Of a DNA stretch of 64,000 nucleotides, positions 45,966-53,858 are shown piece after piece. Origin of the DNA: Gammaproteobacteria bacterium (GTDB taxonomy: Bacteria > Pseudomonadota > Gammaproteobacteria > Pseudomonadales > Moraxellaceae); assembly GCA_028868515.1 (NCBI GenBank), contig JAGWUI010000008.1, positions 49,716 to 113,715 on the forward strand, in the 5' to 3' direction. The translations under genes were made by a program, and so were the position numbers. Within the stretch, counting starts at the first letter, position 1, and each line of letters opens with the position of its first letter. Below the pieces are notes generated by a model that did not search any database, was not told the origin of the DNA, and saw only the letters and a list, made by a program, of their open reading frames with translations.

Positions 45966-46715
45966 TTATTTTAAGCAACCTACACGAAGAGAAAGAGGCC
46001 ATTCAATTTTACGCAGCTTTTCAGGTGCACCCCAAAGCGGTGCTAGTGCTGCTTGAAGTTCGGGAATAGGATTGTGTCCTGTGCTTTCGATATAGCGTTT
46101 GGTTGCTGACCATGTTGCTTGATAGCCAACAAAGTGTGGTAATGACCAATGGGCTTCAAGTTTAAATTCTGGCGCTTTGATTTCTGTGAATGGGAAGGGT
46201 AAGTCGCGATAACCCGTTTCAACCCATTTGCGTTCAGCAGGCCAATAATTACCAATCACATCATGATAATAATGCAATGAAGGCACATCAATTTTTGCGT
46301 TGACGCGATGGTGTGCGTAGGTGATTAAAGCAATGATGCCATTCGGTTTGAGGACTCGTTGCGCTTCTGCATAAAATTTCTCTAAATCAAACCAATGCAC
46401 GGCTTGAGCAACAACAAGTAAGTCGACTGAATGTTTTTTTAACTCGGATTGTTCTGCCGAAGCAACGCGGAAAACTACATTATCAGCGCCTTGAGCTTGT
46501 GCAATCTGGTCTGCTGATGCGTCTGTCGCAACGACATATTCAAAATGATCAGCGATGCATTTGGCTGCTTGTCCATTCCCCGTGGCGCAATCCCATGCAA
46601 GTTCGTGTTCAGCACATAGCCCAGCGAGCCATTCAAAGAGTTCAGGAGGATACTCTGGACGATAGGTGGCATATCCAGTTGCGAGTGCTGAAAAGTGATC
46701 TTTAAATGTCGACAT
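45966..46715 (-). CDS. class I SAM-dependent methyltransferase
   Basis: 249 aa. 'AWDCATGNGQAAKCIADHF' is motif I of the SAM-binding Rossmann fold and 'VDLLVVAQAVHWFDLEKF' is the motif II/post-II region with an aromatic 'HWF', as in the UbiE/trans-aconitate methyltransferase-like group. Cytoplasmic; substrate unknown. It converges on the MFS gene. Confidence 0.88.
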   Translation of the reverse strand: MSTFKDHFSALATGYATYRPEYPPELFEWLAGLCAEHELAWDCATGNGQAAKCIADHFEYVVATDASADQIAQAQGADNVVFRVASAEQSELKKHSVDLLVVAQAVHWFDLEKFYAEAQRVLKPNGIIALITYAHHRVNAKIDVPSLHYYHDVIGNYWPAERKWVETGYRDLPFPFTEIKAPEFKLEAHWSLPHFVGYQATWSATKRYIESTGHNPIPELQAALAPLWGAPEKLRKIEWPLSLRVGCLK

Positions 46716-46772
46716 GATTAGGCTCTTTTTTGCATTGTTTTTTGTATGGCTTTTTGCATTACGTTGTGAATA

Positions 46773-47783
46773 TTAACTGTTTTTTCGAAGATCTTTTGGT
46801 GTATTACCTGTCCAGCGTTTGAACGCACGAGTCAATGCACTTTGGTCAGAATAACCAAGTAAGTCGGCAATGTCAGTCAATTGTAGACGATGATCTTGTA
46901 AATATTGTTCGGCTAAATGCTGACGCGTTTCATCCAAGAGTACTTGGAAACTAAAACCTTCATCATTGAGATGGCGCTGTAGTGTGCGTGGTGTGACGTA
47001 GAGTTGATTGGCAACTTTTGTCAAAGTTGGGGTGTCTTCATGACACAAGCGGACAATTTCTTGGCGAACTTTATGCGCCCATTCACCATCTTGAGGTAAG
47101 GCGGCGAGAGCTTGATCTGCTTGTTTAGATAGTAGATCTAACAGTATTCGGTCAGGTTGTTTGACGGGTGTTGAGAGTAATTGCACAGGAAGTCTGATCA
47201 GCATGTCTTTTTGGTCAAAATAGACTGGGCAACCATAGAACTCTTCGTAATACGCTGGATCTTGTGGACGAGGAGAGCGCAATTGTACTTCTAGGGTCGA
47301 TGCGCTAATGCCAATGAGTTGACTGGTGAATTGCATCATCGCTGCTAACCCAAGCTCATAAAAGAGTAAGTCGTTTAAATCAGGAAAATCCCATGTTAGA
47401 ACAACAACATCTCCCTCAAAATGAGTTGTCATCACAAAATGATCGTTGAGTAATCGGGCATAGCGTGTGAGTAAAGCAAGTGCCTCGCCGAGATTGGCGC
47501 AAGCAAGAATCAAATAGCCTAAAACCCCAAAATGAGCAGCTGTGATATGCCGAGCGATTTCAATCGCCAGATGAGGTTCGTTCATTTCTTGTTCGATGCG
47601 TTTTAGCATCTTTGTGAATTTTGAGAGCGCGATTCTTTCGTCTAATGGCGCGGTGTCTGGCGTTATCCCAAGAGTGTGCAACATCTCATCAGGTTTGGGA
47701 TGATGATGCTTAATATATTCAACCAATAACAATACGTAGGTTTGATTGATATAAGCGTCTTGGCGGCTAGAATATGTTTTCAT
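46773..47783 (-). CDS. AraC/XylS-family transcriptional regulator
   Basis: 336 aa from ATG 47783. The N-terminal ~190 residues are an OruR-like sensor, the C-terminus has two helix-turn-helix motifs ('LTKVANQLYVTPRTLQRHLNDEG', 'LTDIADLLGYSDQSALTRAFKRWTGNTP'). An upstream TTG (47819) is in frame, but it coincides with a TTGACA-N15-TATACA promoter, which argues for the inner start. It is divergent from the two PF10118 hydrolase genes and may control them. Confidence 0.9.
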   Translation of the reverse strand: MKTYSSRQDAYINQTYVLLLVEYIKHHHPKPDEMLHTLGITPDTAPLDERIALSKFTKMLKRIEQEMNEPHLAIEIARHITAAHFGVLGYLILACANLGEALALLTRYARLLNDHFVMTTHFEGDVVVLTWDFPDLNDLLFYELGLAAMMQFTSQLIGISASTLEVQLRSPRPQDPAYYEEFYGCPVYFDQKDMLIRLPVQLLSTPVKQPDRILLDLLSKQADQALAALPQDGEWAHKVRQEIVRLCHEDTPTLTKVANQLYVTPRTLQRHLNDEGFSFQVLLDETRQHLAEQYLQDHRLQLTDIADLLGYSDQSALTRAFKRWTGNTPKDLRKNS

Positions 47784-47879
47784 GTCGTCATTTGTATAAA
47801 GAATGACGAGCTTTGTCAATTCTTATCCCTAGATTCGCGTAATACTCTAGTCATCAAGGTATTTCCTGAGGGAACAACA

Positions 47880-48773
47880 ATGAACATGGCCGTAAATTCT
47901 TCTTACTCAACTGATCTGAAAAACGATATCGTCGTACGAGAAAAGCTGGATTTTAAACTCGATCACACAATCCCTAAATATTGGCATGGTGGGGATGCGT
48001 TTGTGACACGGTTTTGGGATGGGATTTGTGCAACGTTTCCTGAAGGCGAGCGTTATTTTATGAGCAGTGTTCGCCAGTTTCGTGATCGTGTGACTGATCT
48101 CAAGTTGGCGCAAGAGGTTAAGGATTTTATTCGTCAAGAAAGCCAGCATGGCATTGTTCATACGGAATTTAATCAGATTCTGCAAGATCAGGGCATGCCG
48201 ATTGAAGCATTAGTTGCATTCCAAAAAGAACTCTTTACATCACGATTAGAAAAGCGTTCTCCTGAATTTAATCTTGCTGTGACTGCGGCTTGTGAGCATA
48301 TCACCGCGTTGATGGCAGAGTGTTTTTTTGAACATAAAGCAACGATGGAAAATACAGATTATCGTGTGCGCGCAATGCTGGCATGGCATTCGATTGAAGA
48401 AATGGAACATAAAGCGGTTGCGTTTGATGTCATGAAAATGGCGGATGTTTCCTATGCGATGCGGGTATGGGGCATGGTCTTTTTGACCACAAACTTCACG
48501 CTTAACTCATTGTACATCTGCAATCAATTTTTGAAAGCAGATGGGTTTGGTTTACGTGAGCGAATCAAACTGGCTCGCAAAGGTTTGCCTGCGATTTTTG
48601 GTCGTAAAGGCATGTTAGCGCCTATGGCTAAGCCTTGGTTGAACTATTTCCGCCCAGATTTTCATCCATGGCAAACGCCTGCGGTTTCTCAATACCAAGT
48701 TTGGTTAGATACCTTCGCACGGACAGGCGATCCGATTGCAGCAGGTGAGGCGTTCCATCAGGCAGGAAAATAG
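47880..48773 (+). CDS. metal-dependent hydrolase, PF10118 family (first copy)
   Basis: 297 aa. 'REKLDFKLDHTIPKYWHGGDAFVTRFWDGICATFPEGERYF' is the family start; the di-iron-like ligands appear as 'RQESQHGIVHTEFN', 'CEHITALMAECFFEH' and 'WHSIEEMEHKAVAFDVM', each with E/H pairs in helices. GAGGGAACAAC is a good ribosome site before ATG 47880; the frame is open far upstream without similarity. PF10118 proteins are described as putative metal hydrolases of unknown substrate. Confidence 0.93.
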   Translation: MNMAVNSSYSTDLKNDIVVREKLDFKLDHTIPKYWHGGDAFVTRFWDGICATFPEGERYFMSSVRQFRDRVTDLKLAQEVKDFIRQESQHGIVHTEFNQILQDQGMPIEALVAFQKELFTSRLEKRSPEFNLAVTAACEHITALMAECFFEHKATMENTDYRVRAMLAWHSIEEMEHKAVAFDVMKMADVSYAMRVWGMVFLTTNFTLNSLYICNQFLKADGFGLRERIKLARKGLPAIFGRKGMLAPMAKPWLNYFRPDFHPWQTPAVSQYQVWLDTFARTGDPIAAGEAFHQAGK

Positions 48774-48795
48774 GTATTTAAAATGTAAAAAACAC

Positions 48796-48826
48796 AAAGC
48801 CCAACGTAATGATTGGGCTTTTTTTG
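48796..48826 (+). terminator. intrinsic terminator after the first PF10118 gene
   Basis: Stem AAAGCCCAA / TTGGGCTTT with an 8-base loop, followed by TTTT. Confidence 0.85.
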
Positions 48827-49036
48827 TTCCAATATGACATCACAAGGTGTATGTTATAAGCTGTGGTAACAGTTCTGAGAAGAACTGAGTGTATGCTGTG
48901 GAAAAGCAATACGATTGAAAAGAAATAATGCAGTACCCGAAGTGCTGAATTCAGATAATAAAACAAAGCGTGTCGATTTGTACTTATCCCTGAGCATGAT
49001 CTCATGGGTATAAATAGGCATTTTAGGAGAATTAGA

Positions 49037-49927
49037 ATGAATATGATCGTATCCAAAGATTACGATAATATTAAACAGAATATGATTGTGCGCGAAAAGC
49101 TGGATTTTAAGCTAGATCATAGTATTCCTAAATATTGGTTCGATAATGATCCGTTCATGACACGGTTTTGGGGCGGGGTTTGTGCGACTTTTCCTGAGGG
49201 TGAGCGTTATTTTATCAGTAGTCTTCGCCCATTTCGTGATCTAGTGACCGATCCAAGATTACAACAAGAAATTAAAGATTTTATGGGGCAGGAAGGACAG
49301 CATGGGATAATTCATACTGAATTTAATAAAATTTTACAACAACATGGGATGCCTGTTGATAAGTTGATTAAATATCAACATACGATGTTTAATTTTTTAT
49401 TAAAGTGTTTTTCGGCTAAATATAATTTGGCGATTACGGTCGCATGTGAACATATCACCGCGTTGATGATGGAATGTTTCTTTGCTAAAAAAGAAACGAT
49501 GGATCATGTTGATTATCGTGTTCGTGCGATGTTGGCGTGGCATTCGATTGAGGAAGTGGAACATAAAGCGGTCACTTTTGATGTGATGAAAGTTGTGAAC
49601 GTGTCGTATTTGACGCGTGTCTCCGCAATGTTCTTTTTAATTTTCTTTTTTACGCTAGATTCACTGAGAATGACAAACTACTTTCTCAAAGCAGATGGTT
49701 TTAGTTTTATTCAGCGTATGAAGCTCATTCATGGTGGAGTAGTTAAACTTTTTGGACGTAATGGGATGATGGCGCCGATGGGGCAGACTTTCCTAAAATA
49801 TTTCCGTCGTGATTTTCATCCGTGGCAGCAGCCGACTTTAGCGCATTATCATGTATGGTTAGATACTTTTGCTCGAACTCATGATCCGATTGCGGCAGCC
49901 GAGGCATTTCATCGCGCATCAAAGTGA
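49037..49927 (+). CDS. metal-dependent hydrolase, PF10118 family (second copy)
   Basis: 296 aa, paralogue of the gene at 47880: the same opening 'REKLDFKLDHSIPKYW', the same ligand motifs ('GQEGQHGIIHTEFN', 'CEHITALMMECFF', 'WHSIEEVEHKAVTFDVM') and the same end ('WLDTFARTHDPIAAAEAFHRASK'). AGGAG lies upstream of ATG 49037. The copies have clearly diverged in the middle. A terminator separates them, so they can be expressed independently. Confidence 0.93.
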   Translation: MNMIVSKDYDNIKQNMIVREKLDFKLDHSIPKYWFDNDPFMTRFWGGVCATFPEGERYFISSLRPFRDLVTDPRLQQEIKDFMGQEGQHGIIHTEFNKILQQHGMPVDKLIKYQHTMFNFLLKCFSAKYNLAITVACEHITALMMECFFAKKETMDHVDYRVRAMLAWHSIEEVEHKAVTFDVMKVVNVSYLTRVSAMFFLIFFFTLDSLRMTNYFLKADGFSFIQRMKLIHGGVVKLFGRNGMMAPMGQTFLKYFRRDFHPWQQPTLAHYHVWLDTFARTHDPIAAAEAFHRASK

Positions 49928-49940
49928 TTGATAAATCATA

Positions 49941-49973
49941 AAAAAGCCCAAGCATTTGACTTGGGCTTTTTTA
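49941..49973. terminator. bidirectional intrinsic terminator
   Basis: Perfect 12-bp stem AAAAAGCCCAAG / CTTGGGCTTTTT; lies between the convergent second PF10118 gene and the HxlR gene. Confidence 0.85.
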
Positions 49974-49986
49974 TGACGTGAATTTG

Positions 49987-50433
49987 TTATTCATTACTAT
50001 TTGGTACGACGATTTGTATTGGTCGTGTTCCGATTTTTGCTCCCGTTATTTCATCTATGGCGATGGGTTTAATTTCTGTACCTGTCTCAGCGTCTAAGAA
50101 GCGAGTTAATTTGCCTTCGCCACGATGCTGGCGTCCCCATGCTCCGATCATAAATAACACGGGAAGAAAGTCGTTACCCGCTGGGGTTAATAGATATTCT
50201 TCACGGGGTGGTCGCTCTGAATAAAGACGCTTTTCGAGCAATCCTTCCTCGGTCAGTGTTGCTAAACGCTTGGTCAACATCGTTGGTGCAATGCCGAGAC
50301 TTTTGCGGAATTGGTCAAAGCGTGTGAGGCCTGCATGAGCATCGCGAAGGATCAAAAAGCTCCAAGCATCACCAACGAGTGCGAGGCTGCGTGCAATTGG
50401 ACATGGGTCTGTACAAATATTTTTAGCGTTCAT
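49987..50433 (-). CDS. HxlR-family winged-helix regulator
   Basis: 148 aa from ATG 50433. The conserved Cys pair 'CTDPCPIARSLALVGDAWSFLILRDA' and the winged helix ('RFDQFRKSLGIAPTMLTKRLATLTEEGLLEKR') are the HxlR signature. Such regulators sense electrophiles or aldehydes through the cysteine. It is divergent from an SDR gene, with three iterated motifs in between. A start at 50460 would add nine residues but lies inside the promoter region. Confidence 0.93.
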   Translation of the reverse strand: MNAKNICTDPCPIARSLALVGDAWSFLILRDAHAGLTRFDQFRKSLGIAPTMLTKRLATLTEEGLLEKRLYSERPPREEYLLTPAGNDFLPVLFMIGAWGRQHRGEGKLTRFLDAETGTEIKPIAIDEITGAKIGTRPIQIVVPNSNE

Positions 50434-50441
50434 ACTGTTTT

Positions 50442-50494
50442 GATAGTGACTTAGTTTCAAAATGGTAGTATATTACTTTCAAATCGATAGTAAC
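50442..50494. promoter_or_regulatory. three 22-bp spaced direct repeats, candidate HxlR operator
   Basis: GATAGTGAC (50442), GGTAGTATA (50464) and GATAGTAAC (50486) begin exactly 22 bp apart, two helical turns, in the divergent HxlR/SDR promoter region. The first two 22-bp units also share TTTCAAA. Same-face spacing suggests cooperative binding of a dimeric regulator. Confidence 0.55.
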
Positions 50495-50536
50495 ACATCG
50501 ATCTCTCGTAATCCATCCCGCACGGAGATTTGAAAG

Positions 50537-51352
50537 ATGAGCAATCATGATTGTGGTGTTGCCCTGATTACAGGAGCATCTTCAGGTATAGGTAAGGCAA
50601 CAGCGCATATGCTCCAGCAGGCTGGTTATCGCGTGTTTGGAACTAGTCGTAAGGCTGTTAGCGACAATTTAGACGGTGTGACGATGCTGATTTGCGATGT
50701 GACGGATGAGCTTTCCGTACAGAGCATGGTGGCAGAAGTCTTGAGGCAAGCAGGACGTATTGATTTACTGGTGAATAATGCGGGGATTGGTTTACTCGGT
50801 GGAGCAGAAGAGTCTTCAGCCGAGCAAGCGCAGGCATTATTTGATGTGAATGTGTTTGGTGTCCTACGAGTGACGAATGCTGTACTGCCGATAATGCGTC
50901 AGCAAAAACAAGGCAGAATCATCAATATGAGTTCTATCTTGGGTTTAATTCCTGCACCTTATAGTGCGCTTTATTCATCGACCAAACATGCCATCGAGGG
51001 CTACTCAGAATCGCTGGATCATGAGTTACGGACATTAGGTATTCGTGTCGTGCTGGTTGAACCAGGATTCACACGTACCGCATTTGAAGAGCGCATTATT
51101 CAGCCAGATCGCACGCTTGCTGTTTATGACTCAGCGCGCGCTGCTATGGAAGTATTGATGCGGCACGGAGTGGGTGCCGGTGATGCTCCAGAAGTTGTTG
51201 CACATGTCGTTTTGAAGGCAGCGACGGCGGCAGTTCCTAAAAGACGATATACTGCGGGAAAACTATCAACTCAAGTGAGCTTTTTACGTCGATTTCTTCC
51301 AGAATCAATTGTCGATAAGAATTTTAGAAAATTTAATAAATTACCTGCTTAA
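50537..51352 (+). CDS. short-chain dehydrogenase/reductase (SDR)
   Basis: 271 aa. TGASSGIG, NNAG and S-x12-YxxxK ('NMSSILGLIPAPYSALYSSTKHA') mark a classical SDR. 'GFTRTAFEERI' is the usual loop. Substrate unknown. GGAG lies 12 bases upstream of the ATG. It is probably controlled by the divergent HxlR regulator. Confidence 0.92.
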   Translation: MSNHDCGVALITGASSGIGKATAHMLQQAGYRVFGTSRKAVSDNLDGVTMLICDVTDELSVQSMVAEVLRQAGRIDLLVNNAGIGLLGGAEESSAEQAQALFDVNVFGVLRVTNAVLPIMRQQKQGRIINMSSILGLIPAPYSALYSSTKHAIEGYSESLDHELRTLGIRVVLVEPGFTRTAFEERIIQPDRTLAVYDSARAAMEVLMRHGVGAGDAPEVVAHVVLKAATAAVPKRRYTAGKLSTQVSFLRRFLPESIVDKNFRKFNKLPA

Positions 51353-51383
51353 TCAGAGATTAGCAAACAACTGATGTAACCTA

Positions 51384-51416
51384 AAAAAAAGCCCAATCAT
51401 CAGATTGGGCTTTTTT
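51384..51416. terminator. bidirectional intrinsic terminator
   Basis: Stem AAAAAGCCCAATC / GATTGGGCTTTTT with loop ATCA, between the convergent SDR and aspS genes. Confidence 0.85.
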
Positions 51417-51428
51417 ATGACGCGAAAA

Positions 51429-53240
51429 TCAACCTTTCGCTTCTTCCGTTTTGACTTTCTCTCTTAGACGAATGCCCAAGTCACGCAGTTGGTTTGCTTC
51501 AACAGGTGCAGGGGCTTGTGTCAGAGGACATTCCGCAGTTTTGGTTTTCGGGAAAGCAATGACATCACGAATTGACGATGCGCCAGTCATGAGCATGATC
51601 AAACGATCCAAACCGAATGCCAAACCACCATGCGGTGGTGCACCGTATTTCAGTGCATCAAGCAGGAAGCTGAATTTATCAGCTGCTTCTTCATCGGAAA
51701 TACCGAGTGCTTCAAATACCGCTTTTTGCATTTCCAGTGTGTAGATACGAAGGCTACCACCACCCAATTCAGTACCGTTCAACACCATGTCATAGGCCAC
51801 GGATGTTGCTGCACCTGGATTAGCTTTCATTTCTTCTACGCTAACTTTTGGCAGGGTAAATGGATGGTGAACAGAAGTCCATTGACCATCATTCACTTCT
51901 TCAAACATTGGGAAATCGACAACCCAGAGTGGTGCCCATTCGCAAGTTGCCATGCCGAGATCGTGACCGATCTTGATACGTAGTGCGCCCATTGCGTCGT
52001 TGACGATTTTGGCTTTGTCCGCACCAAAGAAAATCAAGTCGCCGTTTTGGGCGCCAGTACGTTCGATGATGGTTTGCAATGCAGCATCAGGGAAGAATTT
52101 GACGATCGGGGATTGTAGACCTGATTCTTTGCCATCCAAACCATTGTTGATTTTGGTGATGTCATTGATCTTGATGTATGCCAAACCTTTCGCACCGTAG
52201 ATGCCGACGAATTTGGTGTAGTCATCAATTTTGCCGCGTGACAAGTCACCTGCGTTCGGCACGCGAAGCGCAACCACGCGACCTTTTGGATCTTTTGCAG
52301 GAGCTGCGAAAACTTTGAATTCGATGTCTTGTAGCAAATCAGCAACGTCTACCAATTCCAATGGAATACGCATATCTGGTTTGTCAGATGCAAAGCGGCG
52401 CATTGCTTCAGCGTAGGTCATACGTGGGAATTTGTCGAATTTGATGCCCATGAGGTTATCAAATAGTTTGACGATCATGCCTTCCATCATGTTCATGATG
52501 TCTTCATCGCTCATGAATGACGTTTCTACGTCGATCTGAGTGAATTCAGGTTGACGATCCGCACGCAAATCTTCGTCACGGAAGCACTTCGCGATTTGGT
52601 AATAACGATCAAAACCAGACACCATCAGCAATTGTTTAAACAATTGTGGTGATTGTGGGAGCGCAAAGAAGCTACCTGGCTGTGTACGCGATGGCACGAG
52701 ATAGTCACGTGCACCTTCTGGCGTAGCGCGAGTCAGAATTGGAGTTTCAACGTCAAGGAAGCCATTTTCATCGAGATAGTTACGGATTTGGCTGGTGACT
52801 TTTGAACGGAAACGCATGCGCTCGAGCATTTCAGGACGACGCATATCGAGGTAGCGATATTTTAGGCGGTTCTCTTCAGAAACGTTGGTGAAGTCGTCAT
52901 TCAGTGGGAATGGCGGGGTTTCTGAAGTCGCAAGAACTTCAATTTCTTTGGCCAAAACTTCGATTTGACCGCTAACCATATTTGCGTTTTCTGTACCCGC
53001 ATAACGTTTACGGACGCGCCCTGTGATTTTGAGCACATATTCGCTACGTGAGCGATCTGCTGTAGCGAAGGCTTCAGGGGTATCAGGATCGATCACGACT
53101 TGTACGAGACCATCACGATCACGCATGTCCAAGAAAATGACGCCACCATGATCACGGCGACGATGTACCCAGCCGCACAGGGTAACAGTTTGTTCTAAAA
53201 GGGCTTCAGTCAATGAGCCACAGTAATGGGTTCGCATCAT
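51429..53240 (-). CDS. aspS: aspartyl-tRNA synthetase
   Basis: 603 aa. The OB-fold anticodon-binding domain begins '[32 protein letters not shown]', followed by the class II catalytic core with motif 2 '[20 protein letters not shown]' and motif 3 '[13 protein letters not shown]', and the bacterial GAD insertion between them. It charges tRNA-Asp (and perhaps tRNA-Asn). The frame is open to 53258; the two ATGs at 53240/53237 fit the family start. Confidence 0.97.
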   Translation of the reverse strand: MMRTHYCGSLTEALLEQTVTLCGWVHRRRDHGGVIFLDMRDRDGLVQVVIDPDTPEAFATADRSRSEYVLKITGRVRKRYAGTENANMVSGQIEVLAKEIEVLATSETPPFPLNDDFTNVSEENRLKYRYLDMRRPEMLERMRFRSKVTSQIRNYLDENGFLDVETPILTRATPEGARDYLVPSRTQPGSFFALPQSPQLFKQLLMVSGFDRYYQIAKCFRDEDLRADRQPEFTQIDVETSFMSDEDIMNMMEGMIVKLFDNLMGIKFDKFPRMTYAEAMRRFASDKPDMRIPLELVDVADLLQDIEFKVFAAPAKDPKGRVVALRVPNAGDLSRGKIDDYTKFVGIYGAKGLAYIKINDITKINNGLDGKESGLQSPIVKFFPDAALQTIIERTGAQNGDLIFFGADKAKIVNDAMGALRIKIGHDLGMATCEWAPLWVVDFPMFEEVNDGQWTSVHHPFTLPKVSVEEMKANPGAATSVAYDMVLNGTELGGGSLRIYTLEMQKAVFEALGISDEEAADKFSFLLDALKYGAPPHGGLAFGLDRLIMLMTGASSIRDVIAFPKTKTAECPLTQAPAPVEANQLRDLGIRLREKVKTEEAKG

Positions 53241-53858
53241 GGCGTAAGTACTTTCCAAGCGGATTCTATAAAGGGCAAGATTATGACGTATGCAGCTAGG
53301 TAGGACAAGCGATTAGGTTGATTCACTACGAATTGATCGGTTGATCGGTGATGAATTTTTCTCTAAACGAGAGCGTCATCACTGAATTATTTATCCAAAA
53401 TCATCAGAATGTCTTGTTGATCTGGCAAGTTTTGATATCGTTTTTGCTATGGTTGACTGTTATTTTAATGAAAAGGTTTATTTTTTTATTTGAAGTTAAA
53501 AAAGTATTCGCTATCCATTGATATTGCCAAGTATGAGCCTAGAGATGAGCTGGATTTCAACTCCTGAGCTTCTGGTGGCTGGAGATTCTGGCGTTATCCA
53601 TTTTCTGAGATGGAGACGAGTACTACAGGATGAACCTTTCAGGGTGAGTTGTGCTTTATCTAAGTAAATTTAATGTACCTATGTGTCTCTTTTGCATTGT
53701 AACTCTGATTGTATTTTGTTACTTTCGTCACGAAATAAAAAAAGTGGTTTGACTGCAGAAAAGCAAGATCGTGCGCGGTTAAAATCGCTCTAAATTATTT
53801 TTATAATCGCTACCTATAATATTGTTTAATATAAATTTATAATTATTGGAATAATGTC
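53241..53858. other. 618-bp intergenic region between divergent aspS and the adhesin
   Basis: No coding frame of quality. It contains an imperfect inverted repeat at about 53346-53382 (GTGATGA...TCATCAC with an inner CTC/GAG stem), the possible structured RNA at 53545-53660, and a very AT-rich stretch just before the adhesin start that should hold its promoter. Confidence 0.5.
53545..53660 (+). ncRNA. possible structured leader RNA or sRNA (weak)
   Basis: Four GGA motifs, outer arms CCTGA (53563-53567) and TCAGG (53639-53643), and an inner hairpin CCAT (53598-53601) / ATGG (53610-53613). It is more GC-rich than the flanking DNA. There is no GacA-like box, clear promoter or terminator, so it may be a leader or nothing. 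Confidence 0.25.

Noticed and set aside
48796..51416. Three similar AAAGCCCAA...TTGGGCTTT hairpins as a mobile repeat family
   Set aside because: Each sits right after a gene with a T-tract and different loop, so ordinary intrinsic terminators explain them.
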